Source: an uncultured Clostridium sp. (GTDB lineage: Bacteria; Bacillota; Clostridia; Lachnospirales; Lachnospiraceae). Taken from it: 64,000 bases of DNA. The notes under the pieces were generated by a model. That model searched no databases. It had not been told where the DNA came from and worked only from the letters and a program-made list of their open reading frames with translations. Below, in pieces: positions 36,926 through 46,775 of this stretch. How positions within the stretch are numbered: position 1 is the first letter of the stretch; each line of letters opens with the position of its first letter. The position numbers were made by a program, and so were the translations under genes. Location of the stretch: the NCBI GenBank assembly GCA_945915475.1, contig CAMEFI010000010.1, positions 25,583 through 89,582 of the forward strand, written 5' to 3'.

Positions 36926-38875
36926 ATGCAGGTTATATTGGCAAAAACAGCAGGCTTTTGTTTTGGTGTAAAACGTGCTGTAGATATGGTATATCAACAG
37001 GCAGAACATGGACATGTGTATACGTATGGCCCGATTATCCACAACGAAGAGGTTGTGAAGGACTTGGCAGAGAAGGGTGTACAGATTATTGAAAACGAAG
37101 AAGCATTCGATCACCTTACACAAGGAACCATCGTGATTCGCTCCCATGGTGTGGAAAGAAGCATATACGAAAAAGCAAAAGCGCATAAATTAGAGTTAGT
37201 GGATGCCACATGCCCTTTTGTGAAAAAAATACACAATATTGTGGATAAAGATAGTGCAAAGGGAAACCAGATCATTATTATCGGAAACAAAAATCATCCC
37301 GAAGTGAGAGGCATTTGTGGGTGGTGTAATACAGAACCCATTGTAATTGAAAGTGAAGATGAGGCAGATAATTTGCCGGATTTTGGTGAAAAAGAACTAA
37401 GTCTGGTGTCACAGACGACATTTAATCACAAGAAATTCAATAAGATGGTTGAAATTTTTGAAAGAAAAGGTTATAATATAACCGTTTATAACACCATATG
37501 CAATGCAACGGAGGAGCGACAGAAGGAAGCTGCAACCATTGCAAAGCAGGTAGATGCGATGATTGTGATTGGTGGCAAGACCAGTTCGAATACGCAAAAG
37601 CTATATGAGATTAGCAAAAAAGAATGTGCAAATACTTACTATATACAGACACTCGTTGACTTGGATTTAGCTACTTTTGAATCCGTTGGTAGGGTAGGTA
37701 TTACTGCAGGGGCATCTACCCCTAATCAAATTATTAAGGAGGTTCATGGTAGCATGGCAGAAGATTTTGGAACAATGTTTGAAGCTAGTTTGGCAGAGGA
37801 GAGCAGAATTAGCGTAGGTAAGATCGTGAAAGGAACCGTTATTGATGTGAAAGATGACGAGATTATTTTGAACATCAATTATAAGGCCGATGGAATCATC
37901 ACAAAGAATGAGTATTCAAATGATGCTAACATTTCTTTGAAGGATAAGGTTCAGGTTGGTGAGACAATCGAAGCTAAGGTTATTAAGACCAATGACGGAG
38001 ATGGTCAGGTTTTATTATCTGTTAAGCGTGTAGCAGCAGAGAAGGCCAATGAGAAGTTAGAAGAAGCTTTTAATAACGAAGAAGTATTGAAAGGTGTTGT
38101 TACCCAGGTATTAGATGGTGGTTTAAGTGTTACAGTAGAAGAGGCAAGGGTATTTATTCCTGCAAGTCTGGTATCTGATACTTATGAGAAAGATTTAACA
38201 AAGTATAAGGATCAGGAGATTGAATTCAAGATTACAGAGTTTAATCCTCGTAAGAGAAGAATCATTGGTAACCGCAAGATGTTAATTGAAGCTGAGAAGA
38301 AAGCTGCCAAGGAAGCTTTATTTGCAAGAATTAATGTTGGTGATACAGTAGAAGGTACTGTTAAGAATGTGACAGACTTTGGTGCATTTATTGATTTAGG
38401 TGGAGCAGATGGATTACTTCACATTTCAGAGATGTCATGGGGCAGAGTAGATAACCCTAAGAAGTTATTCAATGTCGGTGATAAGGTTAAGGCTTTGATC
38501 AAGGATATTCAGGGTGAGAAGATTGCATTAAGCCTTAAGTTTGAAGATACAAATCCATGGCTTACCGCTGCTGATAAGTATGCAATTGGTAATGTTGTGA
38601 CTGGTAAAGTTGCAAGAATGACAGACTTTGGTGCATTCATTGAGTTAGAGCCGGGGGTAGATGCATTGTTGCATGTATCACAGATTGCTAAGGAACATAT
38701 TGAGAAACCTTCAAGTGTATTATCTGTTGGACAGGAAGTAGAAGTTAAAGTTGTTGATTTCAAGCCGGAAGAGAGAAAGATCAGCTTGAGCATGAAAGCA
38801 TTACTTCCGGATGATGAAGAAGAGGCAGTTACAGAAGAAGCAGTTACAGAAGAGGAAGCTCCTGTAGAAGAATAA
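36926..38875 (+). CDS. ispH: 4-hydroxy-3-methylbut-2-enyl diphosphate reductase fused to ribosomal S1 domains
   Basis: 649 residues. Residues 1-285 are IspH (last step of the MEP isoprenoid pathway), with the three [4Fe-4S] ligands C12, C96 and C192, the HEE-like HNEE and the SHG box. Residues from about 303 hold four S1 RNA-binding repeats (for example VTDFGAFIDLGGADGLLHIS and MTDFGAFIELEPGVDALLHV), then an acidic tail with EEAVTEE repeats. Such fusions are common in Clostridia. The ATG at 36926 has AAAGGAG upstream; an earlier in-frame start inside cmk is rejected because the protein then has a non-family extension. Confidence 0.96.
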   Translation: MQVILAKTAGFCFGVKRAVDMVYQQAEHGHVYTYGPIIHNEEVVKDLAEKGVQIIENEEAFDHLTQGTIVIRSHGVERSIYEKAKAHKLELVDATCPFVKKIHNIVDKDSAKGNQIIIIGNKNHPEVRGICGWCNTEPIVIESEDEADNLPDFGEKELSLVSQTTFNHKKFNKMVEIFERKGYNITVYNTICNATEERQKEAATIAKQVDAMIVIGGKTSSNTQKLYEISKKECANTYYIQTLVDLDLATFESVGRVGITAGASTPNQIIKEVHGSMAEDFGTMFEASLAEESRISVGKIVKGTVIDVKDDEIILNINYKADGIITKNEYSNDANISLKDKVQVGETIEAKVIKTNDGDGQVLLSVKRVAAEKANEKLEEAFNNEEVLKGVVTQVLDGGLSVTVEEARVFIPASLVSDTYEKDLTKYKDQEIEFKITEFNPRKRRIIGNRKMLIEAEKKAAKEALFARINVGDTVEGTVKNVTDFGAFIDLGGADGLLHISEMSWGRVDNPKKLFNVGDKVKALIKDIQGEKIALSLKFEDTNPWLTAADKYAIGNVVTGKVARMTDFGAFIELEPGVDALLHVSQIAKEHIEKPSSVLSVGQEVEVKVVDFKPEERKISLSMKALLPDDEEEAVTEEAVTEEEAPVEE

Positions 38876-38890
38876 TAAGAATGGAATGGA

Positions 38891-38926
38891 ACCTCGCCTT
38901 ATAGGATAAGGCGGGGTCTTTTTATT
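38891..38926 (+). terminator. Terminator after ispH-S1
   Basis: CCTCGCCTTAT pairs with ATAAGGCGGGG (one G-U pair) and is followed by CTTTTTATT. The T-run abuts the cheR ribosome-binding site. Confidence 0.85.
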
Positions 38927-38939
38927 GAGGATAATGAAT

Positions 38940-39716
38940 ATGGCATATGATTATGAAGATTTTAAGAAAGATGTATATGAGTTGACAAACATTAATTTGT
39001 CTTTATACAAAGAGCGGCAGATGAAACGACGGATTGAGTCGTTAATGAGGAGAAAAGGATATTCGACATTTGATACTTATTTTGCTGCTATGAAAAAAGA
39101 TACTGGTTTATTGCGTTCTTTTGTCAGTTATCTGACGATTAACGTGTCAGAGTTTTATCGCAATCCGAAACAATGGGAGCTGTTTGAGACACAGACAATT
39201 CCTTATCTGGAAAAGAAGTTTGGCAAACAGTTAAATATCTGGAGTGCTGCCTGTTCAACAGGCGATGAACCTTATACGATTGCAATGATTTTGGCAAGAC
39301 ATTTTCCTTTGAATCAGATTCATATTTATGCCACAGACATTGATGAGGATGTTCTTAATTTTGCCAAGGAAGGATTCTATAGTGAGAAAAGCCTGGAACG
39401 TCTTCCGAAAGACATGTTGCAGAAACATTTTACCAAAAAGGATCGGGGATATCAGATTAATGATGATATCAAGTCTTGTGTAGAGTTTCGCAAACATAAT
39501 CTGTTGGAAGACAAATATCCTTCACAGATGCATATGATCGTATGTCGTAATGTTGTGATCTATTTTACGGATGAAGCCAAAGATGGGGTTTATAAGAGGT
39601 TTTATAATACTTTAGTCAAGGATGGCATTTTGTTTATTGGTAGTACGGAGCAGATTATTCATGCAAAAGAGATTGGCTTTCAGACAGTTGACTCTTTCTT
39701 CTACAAAAAAGCATAA
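38940..39716 (+). CDS. cheR: CheR-type protein-glutamate O-methyltransferase
   Basis: SAM-dependent methylation of chemoreceptor glutamates. 258 residues: a helical N-terminal CheR domain (about 1-70) and a Rossmann methyltransferase with WSAACSTGDEPYT, ATDIDEDVL and the CRNVVIYF block, all conserved in CheR. The ATG at 38940 has GAGG 9 bp upstream; a TTG and an ATG just before it overlap the site or the terminator. No other chemotaxis gene is nearby, so the link to chemotaxis is by family only. Confidence 0.9.
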   Translation: MAYDYEDFKKDVYELTNINLSLYKERQMKRRIESLMRRKGYSTFDTYFAAMKKDTGLLRSFVSYLTINVSEFYRNPKQWELFETQTIPYLEKKFGKQLNIWSAACSTGDEPYTIAMILARHFPLNQIHIYATDIDEDVLNFAKEGFYSEKSLERLPKDMLQKHFTKKDRGYQINDDIKSCVEFRKHNLLEDKYPSQMHMIVCRNVVIYFTDEAKDGVYKRFYNTLVKDGILFIGSTEQIIHAKEIGFQTVDSFFYKKA

Positions 39717-39732
39717 TAATCCTGCATTCGTA

Positions 39733-40821
39733 TTACAGAAATCTTTCTAATATGGAACGTATATAATGAATTTGCTTGTCTTCCGGAGCTTCTAACAGGG
39801 AATCTAGTGTTTGATAGTATGTTTTGGAACAGGGTTCCTCCTGAAAAATGTCAAATTTCTCCGGACACGGGCAGGGAAGGAAGGTATCATTCTTTTTTAC
39901 ATAACAGTTGTTCTTAGTTGCTTTTATCCGGCTGTAAGGATCTACATAGGCTGCTACACTCTTATGAACAGCCATATCTTCCTGTGGCAGGTAATAATAA
40001 TTTTTGTAATCTTTGAAATAATGCCGGTAGGTTGTTCTTAGCAAAGGTATAAGGAGAAGTGCCTGTTGCCCATAAGCATTTAAGTATATGGACTGTTTTG
40101 TAATGGCAATTCTTTGTGGCAGAGGAGCAGGATAGTCCTGTTGGAACGTTATACAAAGCTGAGATTCTTTCTTCTCAAATTGGATATGAGAAGGTTTTAT
40201 ATGTTCGAAGAACAGGTTATAGTTCAAAATAGAACTGATCTGTGGCATTCCTAGCAGATCATCATGATTGTGTAAAAGCAACAGACGTTCTTCCGTATCA
40301 TTTGGTCTGGCAATATAGCGTTGATAGATATGGATCAGGTCTTTGCCGGTATAGGTATCTTCTCTTTGAATACCCAGATATTCTTCTATCTGGGTCTGTT
40401 TCATACTGTTAAGGCCGAATATTTTCTTATATGGCCGAATGAGTCGGAAGATATCAATCTGTTGTAAATTCTCCCATGATGGATTATTCTGGTTATAGTC
40501 TGCGGCTTTCTGGCGCAGATATGGTATATCGAATCCTAATCCGTTAAAATGAACAAGTCCATCATATTCCTTACAGAATGTGTCAAAGCTTTTCAGAATG
40601 ACCTCTTCACTGTAACCATCTTCATTAAACCACTGCCGAAGGTAAATGCTGTCATTTTCGTACCATAGAACGCCAATCAGATATAATGTTGTATTGGCAG
40701 CTGCAAAACCGGTTGTTTCAATATCAAAAAATAGTAATCGCTCATGAGGATGTCTTTTTTGATAATAGGGTGCGGGCAAATTGCCATCCGATAATGGTTC
40801 TGTATAATCTATGATCTTCAT
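39733..40821 (-). CDS. YprB-like RNase H-fold (DEDD) exonuclease-family protein
   Basis: 362 residues. The DEDD exonuclease pattern is visible: FFDIETTG (D33, E35), HFNGLGFDIPYL and HNHDDLLGM. This is the ribonuclease H-like domain family PF13482 that includes Bacillus YprB. The C-terminal third looks like a different, unassigned domain. Substrate unknown. AAGGAG lies about 7 bp before the start on the minus strand. It is divergent from ruvA and convergent with cheR, with only 16 bp between the two ends. Confidence 0.85.
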   Translation of the reverse strand: MKIIDYTEPLSDGNLPAPYYQKRHPHERLLFFDIETTGFAAANTTLYLIGVLWYENDSIYLRQWFNEDGYSEEVILKSFDTFCKEYDGLVHFNGLGFDIPYLRQKAADYNQNNPSWENLQQIDIFRLIRPYKKIFGLNSMKQTQIEEYLGIQREDTYTGKDLIHIYQRYIARPNDTEERLLLLHNHDDLLGMPQISSILNYNLFFEHIKPSHIQFEKKESQLCITFQQDYPAPLPQRIAITKQSIYLNAYGQQALLLIPLLRTTYRHYFKDYKNYYYLPQEDMAVHKSVAAYVDPYSRIKATKNNCYVKKNDTFLPCPCPEKFDIFQEEPCSKTYYQTLDSLLEAPEDKQIHYIRSILERFL

Positions 40822-40865
40822 ACACGTTCTCCTTATATATAAGAATCAGATAATTCCCTGAATGG

Positions 40866-40894
40866 ATTATAAAATGCAGGTCTGACAGAATCTA
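40866..40894 (-). promoter_or_regulatory. Possible promoter of the YprB-like gene
   Basis: On the minus strand a perfect TATAAT (40871-40866) has TAGATT 17 bp upstream. The -35 element is poor. Confidence 0.35.
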
Positions 40895-40917
40895 TCATAG
40901 CATAATATGAAAGAATG

Positions 40918-40926
40918 TGCTATAAT
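40918..40926 (+). promoter_or_regulatory. Extended -10 promoter of ruvA
   Basis: TGCTATAAT, a TGn-extended -10 element, lies about 40 bp before the ruvA start. No good -35 element is seen, which is usual for this promoter type. Confidence 0.5.
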
Positions 40927-40966
40927 CAATCAGGTAAATGGTAGAATCGTAATAAGAGAGGTTTAC

Positions 40967-41575
40967 ATGATAGGTTACATAAAAGGAACGGTAGAAGGAA
41001 TACTGTCGGATCAAATTTTATTAGAGAATCATGGAATTGGTTATCAGATATTTACTTCCGGCATGGCATTAAGTAGAATACAGCTGCATCGGGAACAGAA
41101 AATGTATACATATCTGCATGTCAGGGAAGATGGCGTAACGTTATTTGGATTTCCGACACAAGAGGAGTTAGACACTTTCAAATTATTGATTAGTGTAAGC
41201 GGTATTGGACCGAAAGTTGCATTAGCTGTATTATCAGCGTTATCCGTGCAGGATTTGGCACTTGCTGTGATGTCGGATGATACGAAGGCCATTACAAAGG
41301 CGAATGGAATCGGTGCGAAGGGTGCGGCAAGGCTTATTATGGAATTAAAGGATAAGCTTCAGGTGGACGATGTATTTGGCGTTGGAGATAACAATGAGGA
41401 TGTTTCTTTGAATACGGTTTCTGCAAAAAGTGACAGTGTGCAGGATGCTGTGTTGGCACTGGTTAGTCTTGGTTATTCGGATATGGAGGCATTAAAGGCT
41501 GTCAGGCAGATTCCGGAAGCAGAGTCTATGGATTCTGAGGAGTTATTAAAGGCGGCACTTAAAAAGATATTTTAA
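40967..41575 (+). CDS. ruvA: Holliday junction branch migration protein RuvA
   Basis: Tetramer that binds Holliday junctions and loads RuvB. 202 residues: OB-fold N-terminus (MIGYIKGTVEGI), helix-hairpin-helix motifs (SGIGPKVALAVL and NGIGAKGAARLI) and a C-terminal RuvB-binding domain after an acidic linker. The ATG at 40967 has GAGAGG about 6 bp upstream; an earlier ATG at 40907 would overlap the promoter and has no site. Confidence 0.96.
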   Translation: MIGYIKGTVEGILSDQILLENHGIGYQIFTSGMALSRIQLHREQKMYTYLHVREDGVTLFGFPTQEELDTFKLLISVSGIGPKVALAVLSALSVQDLALAVMSDDTKAITKANGIGAKGAARLIMELKDKLQVDDVFGVGDNNEDVSLNTVSAKSDSVQDAVLALVSLGYSDMEALKAVRQIPEAESMDSEELLKAALKKIF

Positions 41576-41615
41576 TGATAGTGAATAATAATACGGGATT
41601 AAGGTATGGAATGAC

Positions 41616-42626
41616 ATGGCAGACAGAATGATTAGCACCCAGATTCTTCCGGAAGATGTGAAGATTGAGAACCGGTTAAGACCGGTTATGCTTGCGGATT
41701 ATATTGGGCAGGAGAAAGCAAAGAACAATTTAAAAATCTTTATAGAAGCGGCTAAGAAGCGGGGTGAGGCACTTGATCATGTGTTGTTATACGGACCTCC
41801 GGGACTTGGAAAAACAACAATGGCTTCCATTATTGCCAATGAGATGGGAAGTAATATGAAGATTACCTCCGGTCCTGCAATTGAGAAGCCGGGGGAACTG
41901 GCAGCAATTCTCAATAATCTGAATGAAAATGATGTCTTGTTTATTGATGAGATTCACCGTCTGAATCGCCAGGTGGAGGAAGTATTATATCCGGCGATGG
42001 AGGATTTTGCAATTGATATTATGATCGGTAAGGGGCAGGCAGCCAGAAGTATCCGTCTTGATCTTCCGAAGTTTACATTAGTTGGTGCAACAACGCGGGC
42101 AGGAATGCTTACGGCGCCATTAAGGGATCGCTTTGGTGTTGTGAACCGGTTAGAATTCTATTCCAACGAAGAACTCAAACAGATTGTATTACGTTCTGCA
42201 GATGTGTTAGAGGTGACGATTGATGAACCGGGAGCCTTAGAGATAGCAAGACGTTCAAGAGGAACACCGAGGCTTGCAAACCGGCTTCTCAAACGGGTAA
42301 GAGATTTTGCACAGGTTTCCTTTGAGGGACATATTGATAAGAAGGTTGCAAAAGATGCACTGGATCGTTTAGAGGTAGATTCTTTTGGACTGGATCAGAT
42401 TGACCGGAATATTATTTTGACAATGATTCAGAAATTTGATGGCAAGCCGGTAGGACTGGATACGTTAGCAGCAGCAATCGGAGAGGATTCCGGAACAATT
42501 GAGGAGGTATATGAACCTTACCTGATCAAGAATGGATTGATTAGTCGTACACCAAGAGGAAGAATAGCAACCCCGATGGCATACCGGCATTTTGGATTAG
42601 AGAAATTATTAAATGGAGGAGATTAG
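41616..42626 (+). CDS. ruvB: Holliday junction branch migration ATPase RuvB
   Basis: Hexameric AAA+ motor that drives branch migration with RuvA. 336 residues with GPPGLGKTT, Walker B FIDEIHRL, the AATR-like [10 protein letters not shown] and a winged-helix C-terminus (RTPRGRIAT). It directly follows ruvA and starts after a 40-bp gap with only a weak ribosome-binding site. Confidence 0.97.
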   Translation: MADRMISTQILPEDVKIENRLRPVMLADYIGQEKAKNNLKIFIEAAKKRGEALDHVLLYGPPGLGKTTMASIIANEMGSNMKITSGPAIEKPGELAAILNNLNENDVLFIDEIHRLNRQVEEVLYPAMEDFAIDIMIGKGQAARSIRLDLPKFTLVGATTRAGMLTAPLRDRFGVVNRLEFYSNEELKQIVLRSADVLEVTIDEPGALEIARRSRGTPRLANRLLKRVRDFAQVSFEGHIDKKVAKDALDRLEVDSFGLDQIDRNIILTMIQKFDGKPVGLDTLAAAIGEDSGTIEEVYEPYLIKNGLISRTPRGRIATPMAYRHFGLEKLLNGGD

Positions 42627-42629
42627 AAG

Positions 42630-43034
42630 ATGGCAGATAAGAATGATATTCCAGTAGTGATTAATGGTCGTATCTATAATTTAAGTGGATATGAGAATAC
42701 AGATTATTTGCAGGAAGTTGCAAATTATATGAATAGTAAGATTGCGGAGTGTAAAGCTTCCGATGGATTCCGCAGATTGAATGCAGAATACCAGAATATC
42801 TTATTGGCAATTAATATTGCAGATGATTATTTCAAAGTGAAGAATGAAACGGGCAAATTATCGGCTCAGGATGATGAAAAAGAAAAACAGATCTATGATC
42901 TTCGCCATGAAGTGATTGAGACACAGATTAAGTATGAATCAGCAATGCGTCTGGTGGAAGAATATAAGGAACAGGTGAATGCTCTACAGCGTAAGATTAT
43001 TCAGTTAGAAGCAGAAAAGACAAGACAGGAGTAA
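42630..43034 (+). CDS. zapA: Cell division protein ZapA
   Basis: 134 residues: an N-terminal ZapA fold (VVINGRIYNLSGYEN, then YMNSKI) and a long C-terminal coiled coil of about 60 residues. ZapA bundles FtsZ filaments at the division site. GGAGG in the end of ruvB serves it, 3 bp between stop and start, so it is co-translated with ruvB. Longer than classical ZapA (~85-100), as in other clostridial proteins. Confidence 0.9.
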   Translation: MADKNDIPVVINGRIYNLSGYENTDYLQEVANYMNSKIAECKASDGFRRLNAEYQNILLAINIADDYFKVKNETGKLSAQDDEKEKQIYDLRHEVIETQIKYESAMRLVEEYKEQVNALQRKIIQLEAEKTRQE

Positions 43035-43037
43035 TAT

Positions 43038-45398
43038 ATGAGGCCTGAGATATTAGCTCCGGCAGGTTCTATGGATGCATTGAAAGCAGCCGTGCATGCC
43101 GGAGCAGATGCAGTCTATTTAGGTGGCAGTCAGTTTGGGGCACGGGCATATGCAGATAATTTTGATGAAGCTGCCTTGATAGAAGCAATTGAATATGCAC
43201 ATATATATGGTGTTAAGGTTTACCTGACCGTTAACACCTTATTTCGTGATGAGGAGATTTCAAGATTATATGCCTATTTGTCTCCATTTTATGAGGCAGG
43301 AATCGATGCAGTGATCGTGCAGGATTATGGAGTTATGCAGGCTGTTTCTATCTGGTTTCCGGAACTGCCCGTTCATGCATCTACACAGATGACGATTACG
43401 ACACCTTATGCGTATGATCTGTTAAAGGAGTACGGAGTAACCCGAATTGTACCGGCAAGAGAGCTTTCTATAAAAGAGATTGCAGCATTGAAAAGTGGCA
43501 ATTCTGTACCAGAAATTGAAGTGTTTGTGCAGGGGGCACTTTGTTATTGTTATTCCGGACAATGTCTCATGAGTTCTTTTCTGGGTGGCCGGAGTGGCAA
43601 CCGGGGAAGATGTGCACAACCATGCAGACTGCCATATGCAATAAAGGATGAAAATGGGAATGAGGTGGACACGAAGGGGGATTATCTTCTTAGCCCGAAG
43701 GATTTGTGCGGATTAGAAGCCATACCGGATTTGATTAAGGCAGGCGTAGATTCTTTCAAGATTGAAGGGAGAATGAAAAAGCCGGAATATGTTGCAGCAG
43801 CTACCCGTGCATATCGGAAAGCAACAGATGCATATATGCAGGGCGAGTATTCAGAAGCACTTGTTCGTACTCTTGAGAGAGAGGTGGCTGAAGTGTTCAA
43901 CCGGGGTGGATATACAAAAGGATATTATTATCAGAAAAATGGTGCAGATATGATGTCCTTGAAAGCACCGGGGCATTGTGGTGTTGAAATTGGAACGGTT
44001 ACGGGTATTCGAAAGAATCAGGTGCAGATCCGGTTGAAAGACAGGGTGAATCCTGGAGATATCCTGGTAATGGGCAATGCCGGACAATCCGTTACTTTGA
44101 CATGCAATGTAGAAAGCGATAAGGGAAAAGACATTTTATTGAATATTCCTAAGACAAAAGGTAATCTTACAGGATGTAAGGTTTCTCGTATGCTTGATTA
44201 TCCCCTTACACAGGAACTTAGAAAATATGTGGATACAGGGAATAAGATTACTTTGTCAGGGGAAATCCGGCTTGCAATTGGTGAGGAGGCTGAACTTACG
44301 GTTTCTCTTCAAAGAAAAGAAGAGACATATCGTGTAACGGTAAAGGGAGATGTTGTTGAGAAAGCAAGCGCTAAACCCATGACGGAAGAGATTCTCCGGG
44401 AGAAGATCACAAAGACTGGCGGAACCCGTTATCAGTTTGCATCATTTACGGTAGAGATAGAAAATGGAGCATTTTATTCACTGAAGGCACTGAAAGAGCT
44501 GAGAAGACATGCAATTGCTGAATTAGAGCAGAACATATTAGAGAGGACACGGCGATGTCTGAAACCGCATTTAACCCCATCATTTGAGGTAGATGAAGTA
44601 GATGCATTACAAAAAGCTTCGCAACATGACTCTATCGCAACAATTCTTGTGTCACAAAAAGAGCAGCTTGCTGTGGCTGACAGTTATAAGCAGTATTTCG
44701 GACGCATTTATATCGATTTGCAGTATTTTTCAAAAGACGATATAATGGGAATGGTTGAACAGGGAAGGGAATATTATTACGTTTTACCGGCTGTTTTACG
44801 GGGTGCATCCTTCCGGGAATGGGCGCAGCTTCCAATAACAAAAATGTATGGTGTTGTGGTCCGTAATATTGATGAACTTGCTTATCTGAAACAGATTGGA
44901 TATAAAGGATATGTGATAACGGATTACAGCGTGTATGCCATGAACAGGGAAGCCGCTTGCTGGATTCGCAGACAGTTACCACACACGGTAATAACCTTAC
45001 CGGTTGAATTGAACGAGAAACAGTTAGAAAGGATGAAACTATCCAGTACCGAATTAGAAGTATATGGATATCAGCAGCTTATGGTCAGTGCTCAATGTGT
45101 GGGTGCTACTGTGGGTCGCTGTAATCATGCAGATGCAGGCTGCTTTTTAACGGATCGTATGGGGAAACAATTCTTTGTGGCATGCATATGCAAATATTGT
45201 TATAATCTTGTTTATAACAGTGTTCCTACTGTGTTATTTGACTGCCTCTCCCAATCGTTACGGGAACATTGTGATCTGAGGCTACATTTTACAATAGAGA
45301 CAAAAGAAGAAACAGAAATGATTATTCAGTCTTTCTTGGATCACTCTGAATTCCGTGGAGAGAAGACAAGAGGACATTACAAACGTGGAGTAGAGTAA
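43038..45398 (+). CDS. U32 peptidase-family protein (DUF3656-containing)
   Basis: 786 residues. The N-terminal U32 domain has EILAPAGSMDALKAAVHAGA and the cysteine-containing region YCYSGQCLMSSFLGGRSGNRG with CAQPCR. This is the part that binds a cluster in homologues such as RlhA/TrhP, which hydroxylate RNA; other members were described as collagenases. A middle DUF3656-like domain (about 375-490) and a C-terminal barrel-like half with further Cys (CNHADAGC, CICKYC) follow. tRNA/rRNA hydroxylation is the more probable role. It starts 3 bp after zapA and ends flush with the SEDS gene, so the four genes are one operon. Confidence 0.9.
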   Translation: MRPEILAPAGSMDALKAAVHAGADAVYLGGSQFGARAYADNFDEAALIEAIEYAHIYGVKVYLTVNTLFRDEEISRLYAYLSPFYEAGIDAVIVQDYGVMQAVSIWFPELPVHASTQMTITTPYAYDLLKEYGVTRIVPARELSIKEIAALKSGNSVPEIEVFVQGALCYCYSGQCLMSSFLGGRSGNRGRCAQPCRLPYAIKDENGNEVDTKGDYLLSPKDLCGLEAIPDLIKAGVDSFKIEGRMKKPEYVAAATRAYRKATDAYMQGEYSEALVRTLEREVAEVFNRGGYTKGYYYQKNGADMMSLKAPGHCGVEIGTVTGIRKNQVQIRLKDRVNPGDILVMGNAGQSVTLTCNVESDKGKDILLNIPKTKGNLTGCKVSRMLDYPLTQELRKYVDTGNKITLSGEIRLAIGEEAELTVSLQRKEETYRVTVKGDVVEKASAKPMTEEILREKITKTGGTRYQFASFTVEIENGAFYSLKALKELRRHAIAELEQNILERTRRCLKPHLTPSFEVDEVDALQKASQHDSIATILVSQKEQLAVADSYKQYFGRIYIDLQYFSKDDIMGMVEQGREYYYVLPAVLRGASFREWAQLPITKMYGVVVRNIDELAYLKQIGYKGYVITDYSVYAMNREAACWIRRQLPHTVITLPVELNEKQLERMKLSSTELEVYGYQQLMVSAQCVGATVGRCNHADAGCFLTDRMGKQFFVACICKYCYNLVYNSVPTVLFDCLSQSLREHCDLRLHFTIETKEETEMIIQSFLDHSEFRGEKTRGHYKRGVE

Positions 45399-46775
45399 AT
45401 GACGAATGTTATTATTAATGCATCAAAATATATTATATTGGTGATGATGGTGTTGTATGCAATATCCTGTTATACTGCATTCCGCCATGTGGATGAGAAA
45501 GAGAAGATGAAGAAACTGAATCAGCAGATTGTATATGTTTTTGTGATTCATTTTCTTGCATATCTGACATTTGCATTGCGCAATATTGAGCAGATGAAAA
45601 CGATTGTTATTTTTTATGGATTGCAGATATTTGTAGCAACCATGTATATGTATCTGTACCATTATATATATCCCTATTCATCCAGAGTTATTACCAACAA
45701 CATGTGTTTTCTTCTGTTAATCGGATATATTATGTTAACAAGATTGAATTTTTCCCTTGCAAAGAAACAGTTTGTTATAGCAACAGCAGCAATGATACTG
45801 GTTGCAGTAATACCGAAGATCATGGATAAGTACAAGAATCTTCGTAATTATGGAATTGTATATGGTGTAGTTGGAATTTTGGCACTTTCATCTGTCTTTG
45901 TCATCGGTGTGGAACAGTATGGATCTGTGAACTGGATTCGGTTGTTTGGTATTTCCCTGCAACCCTCGGAATTTGTCAAGATTCTGTTTGTTTTTTTTAT
46001 TGCAAGTATGTTGTCAAAGAGCAGAGAATTCAAAAATGTTATGATTACGACTGCATTTGCCTGTGTGCATATGGGAGTACTTGTATTGGAAAAGGATCTC
46101 GGTGGTGCGTTGATCTTCTTTGTCATCTTTATTTCCATGATTTATGTGGGAACAGGTAAGATCAGCTATCTGATCGGGTTTATCACAGGTGGCTTTGCGA
46201 TGGCTGGATTGGCATTTTTGTTATTTAAAGACCGGCTGTTCGATCACGTTATGGTTCGTATCAATGTCTGGAAGAATCCGTGGGCGGATATTCGCGGAAC
46301 CGGTTATCAGATAACGCAGTCACTGTTTGCCATTGGCAGTGGTGGTTATTTTGGTACCGGACTTACGAAAGGATCTCCGGATGTGATTCCCGTATGCGAG
46401 AGTGATTTTATTTTCTCGGCCATTGCGGAGGAATTAGGTGTGATATTTGCTATTTTCCTAATACTGGTGTGCTTTAGCTGTTTTATCAGTTTTGTGACGA
46501 TTGCAATGCATGTCAGAAATCGATTCTATAAGACAATGGCATTTGGTTTTGCAATTTGTTATATGTTTCAGACATTTTTATCCATTGGTGGTGTGACGAA
46601 GTTTATTCCATCTACGGGTGTTACAATACCACTTGTCAGTTATGGAGGTAGTTCGGTGTTGAGTTCACTGTTGATGTTTTCCATTATGCAGGGAATTAGT
46701 ACAATAGAAAATAAAGAGGCTGAAAAGATTGAAGAAGAAAGAAGAAACATTGAAGAAACCGCGCAAAGGGCGTAA
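45399..46775 (+). CDS. SEDS-family peptidoglycan glycosyltransferase (FtsW/RodA/SpoVE)
   Basis: 458 residues, ten or more hydrophobic helices. SEDS features include the RLFGISLQPSEFVKI block near residue 190, GSGGYFGTGLTKGS, and the C-terminal PLVSYGGSSVL. It polymerises lipid II with a partner class B PBP. The N-terminal ~120 residues give extra helices compared with short RodA. The start codon directly follows the preceding stop (GGAG 8 bp upstream), and the partner PBP gene overlaps its end by 47 bp. FtsW, RodA and SpoVE cannot be separated reliably from sequence alone. Confidence 0.92.
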   Translation: MTNVIINASKYIILVMMVLYAISCYTAFRHVDEKEKMKKLNQQIVYVFVIHFLAYLTFALRNIEQMKTIVIFYGLQIFVATMYMYLYHYIYPYSSRVITNNMCFLLLIGYIMLTRLNFSLAKKQFVIATAAMILVAVIPKIMDKYKNLRNYGIVYGVVGILALSSVFVIGVEQYGSVNWIRLFGISLQPSEFVKILFVFFIASMLSKSREFKNVMITTAFACVHMGVLVLEKDLGGALIFFVIFISMIYVGTGKISYLIGFITGGFAMAGLAFLLFKDRLFDHVMVRINVWKNPWADIRGTGYQITQSLFAIGSGGYFGTGLTKGSPDVIPVCESDFIFSAIAEELGVIFAIFLILVCFSCFISFVTIAMHVRNRFYKTMAFGFAICYMFQTFLSIGGVTKFIPSTGVTIPLVSYGGSSVLSSLLMFSIMQGISTIENKEAEKIEEERRNIEETAQRA